Shown here: piece by piece, positions 43,701 through 51,478 of the stretch
Layout of the letters: every line of letters begins with the position of its first letter
How positions within the stretch are numbered: the stretch's first letter is position 1
Assembly (NCBI GenBank): GCA_016710965.1
Contig: JADJTW010000002.1
Location: 248,001 to 312,000 of the forward strand
From: Flavobacteriales bacterium
GTDB taxonomy: Bacteria > Bacteroidota > Bacteroidia > Flavobacteriales_F > PHOS-HE28
Direction of reading: 5' to 3'
Length of the DNA: 64,000 nucleotides
Translations under genes and position numbers: made by a program
The notes under the pieces: model-generated
Told to the model about the DNA's origin: nothing
The model's input: only the letters and a program-made list of their open reading frames with translations
The model's database searches: none

Positions 43701-44591
43701 GGCGGTACATGGTCCGGTCCAAGCCCTGTGATAGCGAACACGTATGCACCAGCAACGATGGATCCTGGCGTGTACACCTACACGGTAGCTGGGAACGCTC
43801 CTTGCGCAAGCGCGATCGCGACGGTCACGGTGACCGAGAACGCCGCGATCACTTACTACGCAGATCAGGACAGTGATGGCTTCGGAGATCCTGCAACGAG
43901 CGTGTTCGTTTGCGCGGCGCCGATGGGTTACGTCCTCAACAACACCGACCTGTGCCCATTCGATGTGAACAAGGTATTGCCCGGGCAGTGCGGTTGCGGT
44001 AACGCTGATACTGACAATGATGATGACGGCACCGCGAACTGCCTGGACGATTGCCCGAATGATCCCAACAAGGTCACACCGGGGATATGCGGTTGTGGCG
44101 TGAGCGAACTTGATAGCGACGGAGATGGCATGGCGGATTGCATCGACAACTGTCCGACGCTCTTCGGGCAGATCGGTTCACCATGCGATGATGGCTTGGC
44201 CACCACGGGCAACGATGTGATCGATGCGAGCTGCACCTGCGTGGGACAACTCATCGATTGTACCGGTGTGCCCGGTGGATCCAACCTCATCGGCACCGCG
44301 TGCGATGACGGCAACGCCGCCACCGGCAACGACACCTGGGATGCGAGCTGCACCTGCGTGGGACAACTGATCGATTGCGAGGGAACCGCTGGCGGTACTG
44401 CGTTGATCGGACCCTGCGATGACCAACGCCGCGACCGGCAACGACACCGGGATGCGACTGCCGGTGCCGTGGATCCTCATCGGCACCGCGCGATGACGGC
44501 AACGCTTCAGGGCAACGACACCTGGGATGCGACTGCACCTGCGTGGGACAACTCATCGATTGTACGGGAACCGCTGGTGGTACTGCGTTGA
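40779..44591 (+). CDS. Giant T9SS protein, HYR/lectin fragment
   Basis: Sense in this frame starts at about 40747. Six HYR (hyalin repeat) domains are seen, each with a C-x(2)-D/N-I start and an SDNC or TDNC middle, ending in a (S/T)C-x-F-x-(I/V)-x-V-x-D strand. A C-type lectin-like domain of about 120 residues is inserted in the third HYR domain: YDGRSFYLSANA, GGHLVVVENAAMNAWL, YWIGLNDAGTEGNYRW, then YLNWGAPAPNN and YVIEVE. Two similar Ig-like modules (AGSNGSLATCSNG and AGTNGTLTVCSNS) follow, then thrombospondin-3-like Asp repeats (DTDNDDDGTANCLDDCPND). The first repeats of the 117-bp array close the fragment. A local double frameshift at 41930-41990 scrambles 16 residues. Confidence 0.8.
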   Translation: MNAASNACSATVTWSPPTMSDNCVGGSMAQTGGQAPGSAFAVGTHTISYTALDAANNAATCSFSITVSDATAPVISCPSDIAVNAAAVGCSAVVNYNVPTFSDNCAGATMVRISGPASGSSFPVGTTLVSHRVTAANGMEAECTFWVTVFDAEAPVLAGCADVAANSAAGLCTAVVNYPTPTSSDNCANCSPAAPVGATFIGTYDGRSFYLSANALPWGPANSAAIADGGHLVVVENAAMNAWLRNAVTTSAGSPIPYWIGLNDAGTEGNYRWTNAISATYLNWGAPAPNNGGPTGNEDYVEVGGTGSWNDLANTATLRYVIEVESPCITPVLVTGQLSGTSFPVGTTPVKYMSTDAAGNSSTCSFDVVVSDAQDPIVTCPGSIPPSTPRAHAWPPCHWLSLVTTTDNCGIAPGSLVQNPAPGASVGGTFTVTFTVTDVNGRTGNCSIIASVTDNVPPAFLTCPSNKVRNDSDGDCAENVSWATPTTSDNCSAVSLVRTGPASNSAFPIGTTTITYTATDASGNSSICSFTVTVNDNAAPSVSCPLYDYYPIYLNGSCNLPFPDMRDSISVSDCSAWTNVMDPPAGYVFTRDTTFFMTMDIDDVHGHHVDNDHWIHIVDDTPPAFTPQPDVILAMDGTGNITIPDLLPNYAGATDCTTPITKSQDVAPGTQASVPTLVKIFLVDAVNNSSIDSVMVIPFDNMPPVLTCPADITISASPGACNAAVSFTATATDNTGAAPAVTYSPSSGSAFGLGTTTVTVTAQDAALNQSTCTFTVTVSPAVVDIAYPVATVCNSSASILPSTVIPAISGGGVFSDASQSSPSTIDPVTGEFNPAVAAPGLHTIQYVFTGACTSQDVFTIDVVDAPNAGSNGSLATCSNGPVQSLFAQLGGSPSAVGTWSGPSTVTAGNHDPATMDPGVYIYTVAGSAPCPDATATVTVSEVAAPSAGTNGTLTVCSNSSNQSLLAFLGGFPASGGTWSGPSPVIANTYAPATMDPGVYTYTVAGNAPCASAIATVTVTENAAITYYADQDSDGFGDPATSVFVCAAPMGYVLNNTDLCPFDVNKVLPGQCGCGNADTDNDDDGTANCLDDCPNDPNKVTPGICGCGVSELDSDGDGMADCIDNCPTLFGQIGSPCDDGLATTGNDVIDASCTCVGQLIDCTGVPGGSNLIGTACDDGNAATGNDTWDASCTCVGQLIDCEGTAGGTALIGPCDDQRRDRQRHRDATAGAVDPHRHRAMTATLQGNDTWDATAPAWDNSSIVREPLVVLR

Positions 44592-45904
44592 TCGGAACGC
44601 CTTGCGATGATCTCAACGCCGCGACCGGCAACGACACCTGGGATGCGAGCTGCACCTGCGTGGGACAACTGATCGATTGTACCGGTGTGCCCGGTGGATC
44701 CAACCTCATCGGCACCGCGTGCGATGACGGCAACGCTTCCACGGGCAACGACACCTGGGATGCGAGCTGCACCTGCGTCGGTCAGCTCATCGATTGCGAG
44801 GGAACCGCTGGTGGTACTGCGTTGATCGGCAACGCCTGCGATGATCTCAACGCCGCGACCGGCAACGACACCTGGACGGCAAACACCTGGGATGCGCCTT
44901 GCACCTGCGTGGGACAACTCATCGATTGTACCGGTGTGCCCGGTGGATCCAACCTCATCGGCACCGCGTGCGATGATCTCAACGCCGCGACCGGCAACGA
45001 CACCTGGGATGCGACTTGCACCTGCGTCGGTCAGCTCATCGATTGCGAGGGAACCGCTGGTGGTACTGCGTTGATCGGCACATCCTGCGATGATCTCAAC
45101 GCCGCGACCGGCAACGACACCTGGGATGCGACTTGCACCTGCGTGGGACAACTCATCGATTGTACCGGTGTGCCCGGTGGATCCAACCTCATCGGCACCG
45201 CGTGCGATGACGGCAACGCCGCCACCGGCAACGACACCTGGGATGCGAGCTGCACCTGCGTGGGACAACTCATCGATTGTACCGGTGTGCCCGGTGGATC
45301 CAACCTCATCGGCACCGCGTGCGATGACGGCAACGCCGCGACCGGCAACGACACCTGGGATGCGAGCTGCACCTGCGTGGGACAACTGATCGATTGTACC
45401 GGTGTGCCCGGTGGATCCAACCTCATCGGCACCGCGTGCGATGACGGCAACGCTTCGACCGGCAACGACACCTGGGATGAGCGCACCTGCGTGGGACAAC
45501 TCATCGATTGTCCGGTGTGCCCGGTGATCAGCCTCATCGGCACCGCGTGCGATGATCTCAACGCCGCGACCGGCAACGACACCTGGGATGCGACTTGCAC
45601 CTGCGTGGGACAACTCATCGATTGCGAGGGAACCGCTGGTGGTACTGCGTTGATCGGAACGCCTTGCGATGATCTCAACGCCGCGACCGGCAACGACACC
45701 TGGGATGCGACTTGCACCTGCGTGGGACAACTCATCGATTGTACCGGTGTGCCCGGTGGATCCAACCTCATCGGCACCGCGTGCGATGACGGCAACGCCG
45801 CCACCGGCAACGACACCTGGGATGCGAGCTGCACCTGCGTGGGACAACTCATCGATTGTCCGGTGGCGCCGGGGGTCCAACCTCATCGGCACCGCGTGCG
45901 ATGA
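44543..45904 (+). CDS. Giant T9SS protein, repeat fragment 1
   Basis: About 11 full copies of the 39-residue repeat in one frame, from position about 44545 to 45870. Each copy has four or five cysteines, with the motif CTC at the centre, so disulfides are expected in the secreted form. One copy has an in-frame insertion (TWTANTWDAP near 44880) and another lacks a few residues (near 45480). The ATG is part of the repeat (codon in GTGGGACAACTCATC context), not a real start. Confidence 0.7.
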   Translation: MGQLIDCTGTAGGTALIGTPCDDLNAATGNDTWDASCTCVGQLIDCTGVPGGSNLIGTACDDGNASTGNDTWDASCTCVGQLIDCEGTAGGTALIGNACDDLNAATGNDTWTANTWDAPCTCVGQLIDCTGVPGGSNLIGTACDDLNAATGNDTWDATCTCVGQLIDCEGTAGGTALIGTSCDDLNAATGNDTWDATCTCVGQLIDCTGVPGGSNLIGTACDDGNAATGNDTWDASCTCVGQLIDCTGVPGGSNLIGTACDDGNAATGNDTWDASCTCVGQLIDCTGVPGGSNLIGTACDDGNASTGNDTWDERTCVGQLIDCPVCPVISLIGTACDDLNAATGNDTWDATCTCVGQLIDCEGTAGGTALIGTPCDDLNAATGNDTWDATCTCVGQLIDCTGVPGGSNLIGTACDDGNAATGNDTWDASCTCVGQLIDCPVAPGVQPHRHRVR

Positions 45905-45952
45905 CGGCAACGCCGCACCGGCAACGACACCTGGGATGCGACTTGCACCTGC

Positions 45953-46909
45953 GTGGGACAACTCATCGATTGCGGGAACCGCTGGTGGTACTGCCTCATC
46001 GGCACCCCGTGCGATGACCTCAACGCCGCGACCGGCAACGACACCTGGGATGCGACCTGCACCTGCGTGGGACAACTCATCGATTGTACCGGTGTGCCCG
46101 GTGGATCCAACCTCATCGGCACCGCGTGCGATGACGGCAACGCCGCCACCGGCAACGACACCTGGGATGCGACCTGCACCTGCGTGGGACAACTCATCGA
46201 TTGCAAGGACAGTGTGCCTGGACAGCTCATCGGCACCCCGTGCGATGACCTCAACGCCGCGACCGGCAACGACACCTGGGATGCGACTTGCACCTGCGTG
46301 GGACAACTCATCGATTGCGAGGGAGCCCCCGGTGGTACCGCGCTGATCGGAACGCCTTGCGATGACGGCAACGCCGCCACCGGCAACGACACCTGGGATG
46401 CGAGCTGCACCTGCGTGGGACAACTCATCGATTGTACCGGTGTGCCCGGTGGATCCAACCTCATCGGCACCGCGTGCGATGACGGCAACGCTTCCACCGG
46501 CAACGACACCTGGGATGCGAGCTGCACCTGCGTGGGACAACTCATCGATTGTACCGGTGTGCCCGGTGGATCCAACCTCATCGGCACCGCGTGCGATGAC
46601 GGCAACGCTTCCACGGGCAACGACACCGTCGGCGTGCGGCAACCTGGGATGCGACTTGCACCTGCGTGGGACAACTCATCGATTGTACCGGTGTGCCTGG
46701 GATCCAACCTCATCGGCACCGCGTGCGATGACGGCAACGCCGCGACCGGCAACGACACCTGGGATGCGACTTGCACCTGCGTGGGACAACTCATCGATTG
46801 CGAGGGACCGCTGGTGGTACTGCGTCATCGGCACCGCCTTGCGATGATCTCAACGCCGCGACCGGCAACGACACCTGGGATGCGAGCTGCACCTGCGTGG
46901 GACAACTGA
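45953..46909 (+). CDS. Giant T9SS protein, repeat fragment 2
   Basis: About six copies of the 39-residue repeat in one frame to 46625, then a scrambled copy near 46630-46690 and one or two more copies. The frame is lost again near 46805. One copy carries a different link (CKDSVPGQLIGTPC), and another has CEGAPGGTALIGTPC, which shows variation beyond the two common forms. Not a separate gene; the start codon lies inside a repeat. Confidence 0.65.
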   Translation: MGQLIDCGNRWWYCLIGTPCDDLNAATGNDTWDATCTCVGQLIDCTGVPGGSNLIGTACDDGNAATGNDTWDATCTCVGQLIDCKDSVPGQLIGTPCDDLNAATGNDTWDATCTCVGQLIDCEGAPGGTALIGTPCDDGNAATGNDTWDASCTCVGQLIDCTGVPGGSNLIGTACDDGNASTGNDTWDASCTCVGQLIDCTGVPGGSNLIGTACDDGNASTGNDTVGVRQPGMRLAPAWDNSSIVPVCLGSNLIGTACDDGNAATGNDTWDATCTCVGQLIDCEGPLVVLRHRHRLAMISTPRPATTPGMRAAPAWDN

Positions 46910-47535
46910 TCGATTGTACCGGTGTGCCCGGTGGATCCAACCTCATCGGCACCGCGTGCGATGACGGCAACGCTTCCACGGGCAACGACACCTGGGATGC
47001 GAGCTGCACCTGCGTGGGACAGCTCATGGGTAGTTCCGGTTGGCCGGGTGGATCCAACCTCATCGGCACCGCGTGCGATGACGGCAACGCCGCGACCGGC
47101 AACGACACCTGGGATGCGAGCTGCACCTGCGTGGGACAACTCATCGATTGCGAGGGAACCGCTGGTGGTACTGCGTTGATCGGCACATCCTGCGATGATC
47201 TCAACGCCGCGACCGGCAACGACACTTGGGATGCGAGCTGCACCTGCGTGGGACAACTGATCGATTGTACCGGTGTGCCCGGTGGATCCAACCTCATCGG
47301 CACCGCGTGCGATGACGGCAACGCTTCCACGGGCAACGACACCTGGGATGCGACTTGCACCTGCGTGGGACAACTCATCGATTGCGAGGGAACCGCTGGT
47401 GGTACTGCGTTGATCGGCACATCCTGCGATGATCTCAACGCCGCGACCGGCCACGACACTTGTGATGCGACTTGCACCTGCGTGGGACAACTCATCGATT
47501 GCGGGGAACCGCCGCATCGGCACCGCGTGCGATGA
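46771..47535 (+). CDS. Giant T9SS protein, repeat fragment 3
   Basis: Sense begins at about 46838 (PPCDDLNAATG). About five copies of the 39-residue repeat follow. The variant link MGSSGWPGGSNLIGT is found near 47030. The frame is lost near 47510 in CGEPPHRHRVR. Not a separate gene. Confidence 0.6.
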   Translation: MHLRGTTHRLRGTAGGTASSAPPCDDLNAATGNDTWDASCTCVGQLIDCTGVPGGSNLIGTACDDGNASTGNDTWDASCTCVGQLMGSSGWPGGSNLIGTACDDGNAATGNDTWDASCTCVGQLIDCEGTAGGTALIGTSCDDLNAATGNDTWDASCTCVGQLIDCTGVPGGSNLIGTACDDGNASTGNDTWDATCTCVGQLIDCEGTAGGTALIGTSCDDLNAATGHDTCDATCTCVGQLIDCGEPPHRHRVR

Positions 47536-48751
47536 CGGCAACGCTTCCACGGGCAACGACACCTGGGATGCGACTTGCACCTGCGTGGGACAACTCATCG
47601 ATTGTACCGGTGTGCCCGGTGGATCCAACCTCATCGGCACCGCGTGCGATGACGGCAACGCCGCCACCGGCAACGACACCTGGGATGCGAGCTGCACCTG
47701 CGTGGGACAACTCATCGATTGTACCGGTGTGCCGGGATCCAACCTCATCGGCACCGCGTGCGACGACGGCAACGCCGCCACCGGCAACGACACCTGGGAT
47801 GCGCTGCACCTGCGTGGGCAGCTCATGGGGGGGCCCGGTGGTACGGGGGTGGGATCCAACGCCGCGACCGGCAACGACACTTGGGATGCGACTTGCACCT
47901 GCGTGGGACAACTCATCGATTGTACCGGTGTGCCCGGTGGATCCAACCTCATCGGCACCGCGTGCGATGACGGCAACGCCGCCACCGGCAACGACACCTG
48001 GGATGCGACTTGCACCTGCGTGGGACAACTCATCGATTGCGGGGACGCTGGTGGCTGCTGCGCGGGCGGTGCCAACGCCGCGACCGGCAACGACACCTGG
48101 GATGCGACCTGCACCTGCGTGGGACAACGTCGATTGGACCGGTGGGCCGGTGCGACATCCGGAACGCCTTGCGATGACGGCAACGCTTCCACCGGCAACG
48201 ACACCTGGGATGCGAGCTGCACCTGCGTGGGACAACTCATCGATTGTACCGGTGTGCCCGGTGGATCCAACCTCATCGGCACCGCGTGCGATGACGGCAA
48301 CGCCGCGACCGGCAACGACACCTGGGATGCGACTTGCACCTGCGTGGGACAACTCATCGATTGCGAGGGAACCGCTGGTGGTACTGCCGTCATCGACAAC
48401 TGCGGCACCTGCGTCGGCGGTACCACTGGCAACATCGCCTGCACACAGGACTGCGCGGGCGTCTGGGGCGGTACAGCATTCCTCGACAACTGCGGCATCT
48501 GCGTCGGCGGTACCACTGGCAACATCGCTTGCACACAGGACTGCGCAGGTGTCTGGGGCGGCACCGCCGTCACTGACAACTGCGGCAACTGCGTCGGTGG
48601 AACGACCGGCAACACGCACACAGGACTGCGCAGGTGTCTGGGGCGGCACCGCCGTCCTCGACAACTGCGGAACATGCGTCGGTGGAACCACTGGCAACAC
48701 AGCTTGCACACAGGACTGCGCTGGCGTTTGGGGCGGCACCGCCGTCACTGA
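47429..48751 (+). CDS. Giant T9SS protein, repeat fragment 4 and switch to the second repeat
   Basis: Sense begins at about 47515. It contains around eight copies of the 39-residue repeat, several of which are shortened or scrambled (GGPGGTGVGSNAATG at 47830, GDAGGCCAGGANAATG at 48050). The last one changes within CEGTAGGTAVIDNCGTCVGGT into the 30-residue repeat, so the join between the two arrays is at about 48390. The frame is lost at about 48618, where five bases of the repeat are missing. Confidence 0.65.
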   Translation: MISTPRPATTLVMRLAPAWDNSSIAGNRRIGTACDDGNASTGNDTWDATCTCVGQLIDCTGVPGGSNLIGTACDDGNAATGNDTWDASCTCVGQLIDCTGVPGSNLIGTACDDGNAATGNDTWDALHLRGQLMGGPGGTGVGSNAATGNDTWDATCTCVGQLIDCTGVPGGSNLIGTACDDGNAATGNDTWDATCTCVGQLIDCGDAGGCCAGGANAATGNDTWDATCTCVGQRRLDRWAGATSGTPCDDGNASTGNDTWDASCTCVGQLIDCTGVPGGSNLIGTACDDGNAATGNDTWDATCTCVGQLIDCEGTAGGTAVIDNCGTCVGGTTGNIACTQDCAGVWGGTAFLDNCGICVGGTTGNIACTQDCAGVWGGTAVTDNCGNCVGGTTGNTHTGLRRCLGRHRRPRQLRNMRRWNHWQHSLHTGLRWRLGRHRRH

Positions 48752-50558
48752 CAACTGCGGAACATGCGTGGGCGGAACCACCGGTAACATCGCCTGCACA
48801 CAGGACTGCGCAGGAGTGTGGGGCGGCACCGCCGTCCTCGACAACTGCGGAACATGCGTTGGTGGCACTACCGGTAACGTTGCTTGCACTCAGGACTGCG
48901 CTGGCGTTTGGGGCGGAACAGCCGTCCTCGACAACTGCGGAACATGCGTCGGTGGAACCACTGGCAACACAGCTTGCACTCAGGACTGCGCTGGCGTTTG
49001 GGGCGGAACAGCCGTCCTCGACAACTGCGGAACATGCGTCGGCGGAACTACCGGCAACGTGGCCTGCACACAGGACTGCGCTGGTGTTTGGGGCGGAACA
49101 GCCGTCACTGACAACTGCGCAACATGCGTCGGCGGAACGACAGGTAATGTCGCTTGCACACAAGACTGCGCAGGTGTTTGGGGCGGAACAGCCGTCACTG
49201 ACAACTGCGGAACATGCGTGGGCGGAACCACTGGTAACACAGCATGCACACAGGACTGCGCTGGTGTTTGGGGCGGAACAGCCGTCACTGACAACTGCGG
49301 AACATGCGTGGGCGGAACCACTGGTAACACAGCATGCACACAGGACTGCGCAGGCGTCTGGGGCGGAACGTCAATGCCACCAGTTGCTGGTGATGATGGC
49401 AGTGCCACGATTTGCGCCGGAACCAGCATCGATCTGACCACACTGCTCAGTGGTGCTGATACTGGTGGGGTCTGGAGTGTCGGTCCTGTGGTGAGTTCTA
49501 CCGGCACCTTCACCTATACAGTGACGAATGCCTGTGGAAGCGATGAATCAAGCTTCACAATAACCCACGAGGCGTTGGCTGATGCGAGCTGGTCCATCCC
49601 TCCTGCCATCTGCGAAACCGCACCGCCCCTGGTCCTTTCGAATTTGATCACTGGGGACCAAGGTGGAACGTGGAGCGGCGCTGGGGTGCTGGGCAGCAGC
49701 TTCGACCCGACTGGACTGGTGGGACCGATCCAAGTGACTTACACCGTCGGGACGGCGAACTGCATCTCCCAGGAATCGCATACGATCCAAGTGGGTCAGA
49801 TGCCCATGGCCGATGCGGGCGAGGATGCTATATTCTGCGGCACCGACGGGCTGGTTAACGCTGTGCTCACAACAGGCAGCGGATCGTGGACCCTTCCCAA
49901 CGGGTTGAATCCTGGAGGAGCGTTGACCGCGCCCGACTTGGAACTGCACGCTTCAACCTTCGCGAGCTACACCTTGTACTGGACCGTGACCGATGGTCCT
50001 TGCATTGCCCAGGATGCGACGGAGGTCACCTTCATGAACCCAGACCTAGGCTTGGCCGTGGACGCCGGTCCGGACCAATACCTGGAAGTATTGAGCACCG
50101 CAATCATGCAAGGCCATGCGACTCCTGGTGCCACCATCGAATGGTGGTTGCTTTCAGGTGGCGGCACCCTCCTGGTGCCCAGCGATACGAACAGCACGGT
50201 GCAGGACCTCGCTCTCGGCGACAACTACTTCGTACTCACCGTCTCCTTGGGACAGTGCGCCAGTATCAGCGACACTGTGCTCTTGCACGTCGACGACCTC
50301 TTCATCCCCGAAGGCTACTCACCGAACGGCGACGGGGTGAACGATCGATGGGAGATCACGGGCATCAGCGCATTCCCTGGCAGTTCGCTCAAGGTCTTCA
50401 ACCGCTGGGGGCAATTGGTGTACGAGAGCGACAGCTACAACAACGAGTGGGACGGGCACGCCTTGTATGGCCGGGAATTGCCCGATGCGACCTACTTCTA
50501 TGTGCTGAACCTAAGCAGTGACCGCACGTACAACGGCCACGTCATCCTGAAAAGGTGA
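47472..50558 (+). CDS. Giant T9SS protein, C-terminal fragment with type B sorting domain
   Basis: The frame is open from 47472, but sense starts at about 48618. It holds nine copies of the 30-residue repeat, then three Ig-like modules (for example GGVWSVGPVVSSTGTFTYTV, GGTWSGAGVLGSSFDPTGL, and DAGPDQYLEVLSTAIMQGHA). The last 85 residues are a gliding motility-associated C-terminal domain: IPEGYSPNGDGVNDRWEI, VFNRWGQLVYES, DATYFYVLNLSS and the end HVILKR. This tail directs secretion through T9SS with surface attachment and is processed differently from type A tails. The stop overlaps the next start (GTGA). Confidence 0.85.
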   Translation: MHLRGTTHRLRGTAASAPRAMTATLPRATTPGMRLAPAWDNSSIVPVCPVDPTSSAPRAMTATPPPATTPGMRAAPAWDNSSIVPVCRDPTSSAPRATTATPPPATTPGMRCTCVGSSWGGPVVRGWDPTPRPATTLGMRLAPAWDNSSIVPVCPVDPTSSAPRAMTATPPPATTPGMRLAPAWDNSSIAGTLVAAARAVPTPRPATTPGMRPAPAWDNVDWTGGPVRHPERLAMTATLPPATTPGMRAAPAWDNSSIVPVCPVDPTSSAPRAMTATPRPATTPGMRLAPAWDNSSIAREPLVVLPSSTTAAPASAVPLATSPAHRTARASGAVQHSSTTAASASAVPLATSLAHRTAQVSGAAPPSLTTAATASVERPATRTQDCAGVWGGTAVLDNCGTCVGGTTGNTACTQDCAGVWGGTAVTDNCGTCVGGTTGNIACTQDCAGVWGGTAVLDNCGTCVGGTTGNVACTQDCAGVWGGTAVLDNCGTCVGGTTGNTACTQDCAGVWGGTAVLDNCGTCVGGTTGNVACTQDCAGVWGGTAVTDNCATCVGGTTGNVACTQDCAGVWGGTAVTDNCGTCVGGTTGNTACTQDCAGVWGGTAVTDNCGTCVGGTTGNTACTQDCAGVWGGTSMPPVAGDDGSATICAGTSIDLTTLLSGADTGGVWSVGPVVSSTGTFTYTVTNACGSDESSFTITHEALADASWSIPPAICETAPPLVLSNLITGDQGGTWSGAGVLGSSFDPTGLVGPIQVTYTVGTANCISQESHTIQVGQMPMADAGEDAIFCGTDGLVNAVLTTGSGSWTLPNGLNPGGALTAPDLELHASTFASYTLYWTVTDGPCIAQDATEVTFMNPDLGLAVDAGPDQYLEVLSTAIMQGHATPGATIEWWLLSGGGTLLVPSDTNSTVQDLALGDNYFVLTVSLGQCASISDTVLLHVDDLFIPEGYSPNGDGVNDRWEITGISAFPGSSLKVFNRWGQLVYESDSYNNEWDGHALYGRELPDATYFYVLNLSSDRTYNGHVILKR
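48391..49370 (+). repeat. 90-bp tandem repeat array (11 copies)
   Basis: A 90-base unit encodes 30 residues: D-N-C-G-T-C-V-G-G-T-T-G-N-(T/V/I)-A-C-T-Q-D-C-A-G-V-W-G-G-T-A-V-(T/L). Eleven CAGGACTGCG words (one CAAGACTGCG) are spaced by 90 bases, except the second-to-third interval, which is about five bases short. Similar NCGTCVGG/QDCxGVWGGTA repeats are widespread in secreted Bacteroidota proteins. Confidence 0.9.
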
Positions 50559-51478
50559 GGTCCATCCGTCATATCCTCTTCATAGCCGTCACAGGTTGCG
50601 CGCTTCTGGCCAATGGCCAGCATACGCCGCTGACGAGCCAGTACCTCTTCAACGGGCTGCTGATCAACCCGGCCTACGCAGGCAGCCGCGACGCGCTTAC
50701 GGCCAATATCACCCACCGCCAGCAGTGGGTGGGCTTCGACGGCGCACCGGTAACGCAGGTGATGAGCTTGCACTCTCCCGTTGGTCGAACCAAGATGGGA
50801 CTGGGCATGGTGCTTTACAACGACCACATCGGCGTAAGCAACGAAACGGGGCTCTTCGGCAACTTCGCCTACCGCATCCGCTTTCCGCATGGCAAGCTGT
50901 CCTTCGGGATCGGCGGCGGGTTCAGCGTTCTTCGCGCTGATTGGAGCCAGGTGGCCTTGCAGGACAACAACGATGGCTCCTTCGCCGGGACGACATCGGC
51001 CGCCTTGAGGCCGAATTTCAGCGGTGGGGCATACTACTACACGAAGACATGGTATGTCGGGGCCTCGATGCCCTTCGCTCTAGTGCATAGCTACGACCTG
51101 AGCGGCAACGGATACGACCTCACCCAGGAACGCTTCGACATGCAACCCATGCTCACTGGCGGATACGTCATACAGATGAACGACGACATCAAGCTGAAGC
51201 CGACTGCGTTGGCTCGTTATCGGCTCGATAGCGGACCGCAGGGCGACCTTAGCTGCAACGCGATCTACAAGGACAAGATCTGGGCGGGGCTCAGCTACCG
51301 CACCGGCGATGCGCTTATCGGCATGGTGGAAGTCCTTCCTACTCCGCAATGGCGTTTCGGATACGCTTACGACCTTGGCCTCTCTGCCATCCGTCCCTAC
51401 CACAATGGCTCGCACGAATTGATGCTCCAATACGAATTCGGCTATCGCATACGCGTACGCGACCCACGCTATTTCTGA
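50555..51478 (+). CDS. PorP/SprF family T9SS membrane protein (first module)
   Basis: A 307-residue outer-membrane beta-barrel protein, starting at GTG and overlapping the giant gene stop by four bases. A signal peptide (ILFIAVTGCALLANGQ) is followed by the family hallmark TSQYLFNGLLINPAYAGSRDALTANITHRQQWVGFDGAP, which includes NPAYAG and the RQQW motif. The C-terminal half has the alternating strands of a barrel and ends in RDPRYF. In gliding Bacteroidota SprF is encoded next to SprB and is needed for its secretion and attachment; the same placement here implies a dedicated partner for the giant protein. Confidence 0.93.
   Translation: MRSIRHILFIAVTGCALLANGQHTPLTSQYLFNGLLINPAYAGSRDALTANITHRQQWVGFDGAPVTQVMSLHSPVGRTKMGLGMVLYNDHIGVSNETGLFGNFAYRIRFPHGKLSFGIGGGFSVLRADWSQVALQDNNDGSFAGTTSAALRPNFSGGAYYYTKTWYVGASMPFALVHSYDLSGNGYDLTQERFDMQPMLTGGYVIQMNDDIKLKPTALARYRLDSGPQGDLSCNAIYKDKIWAGLSYRTGDALIGMVEVLPTPQWRFGYAYDLGLSAIRPYHNGSHELMLQYEFGYRIRVRDPRYF

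Larger units (their letters stand above)
44180..48390 (+). repeat. 117-bp tandem repeat array (about 36 copies)
   Basis: A unit of 117 bases encodes 39 residues: C-D-D-(G/L)-N-A-(A/S)-T-G-N-D-T-W-D-A-(S/T)-C-T-C-V-G-Q-L-I-D followed by a variable link. Two link forms alternate irregularly, CTGVPGGSNLIGT and CEGTAGGTALIGT, and the second form is mostly followed by DDLNA rather than DDGNA. I counted 36 occurrences of the GTGGGACAA/GTCGGTCAG word. Nearly identical copies over 4.2 kb suggest recent amplification. The frame is broken at many points. The minus strand is free of stops over long parts, which makes false antisense ORFs. Confidence 0.9.
38282..50558 (+). other. Giant T9SS type B surface protein locus, interrupted by many frameshifts
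   Basis: This 12.3-kb stretch reads as one gene of about 4,000 codons. It begins with a signal peptide (WFLLCLLVLASCHCQVFAQ) and ends with a type B (gliding motility-associated) sorting domain. Order: about 600 residues of beta-rich repeats, HYR domains with a C-type lectin, Ig-like modules, thrombospondin-3-like Asp repeats, about 36 copies of a 39-residue repeat, 11 copies of a 30-residue repeat, and the tail. The reading frame moves at about 40470, 40550, 41930-41990, several points between 44410 and 47860, and 48618. The pieces are listed separately below. The likely role is a cell-surface adhesin, comparable in plan to SprB. Confidence 0.75.

Noticed and set aside
44507..48889. Several long minus-strand frames across the repeat array (600-700 codons)
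   Set aside because: The 117-bp and 90-bp repeats have no stop codon in these frames, so open frames extend automatically. The products are repeats of the same artificial word, and the plus strand carries the cysteine pattern and the sorting domain.
44180..49370. Possible CRISPR array or satellite-like DNA because of regularly spaced repeats
   Set aside because: Units are 117 and 90 bases, contiguous, without unique spacers, and in frame with the protein on both sides; no cas genes are near.
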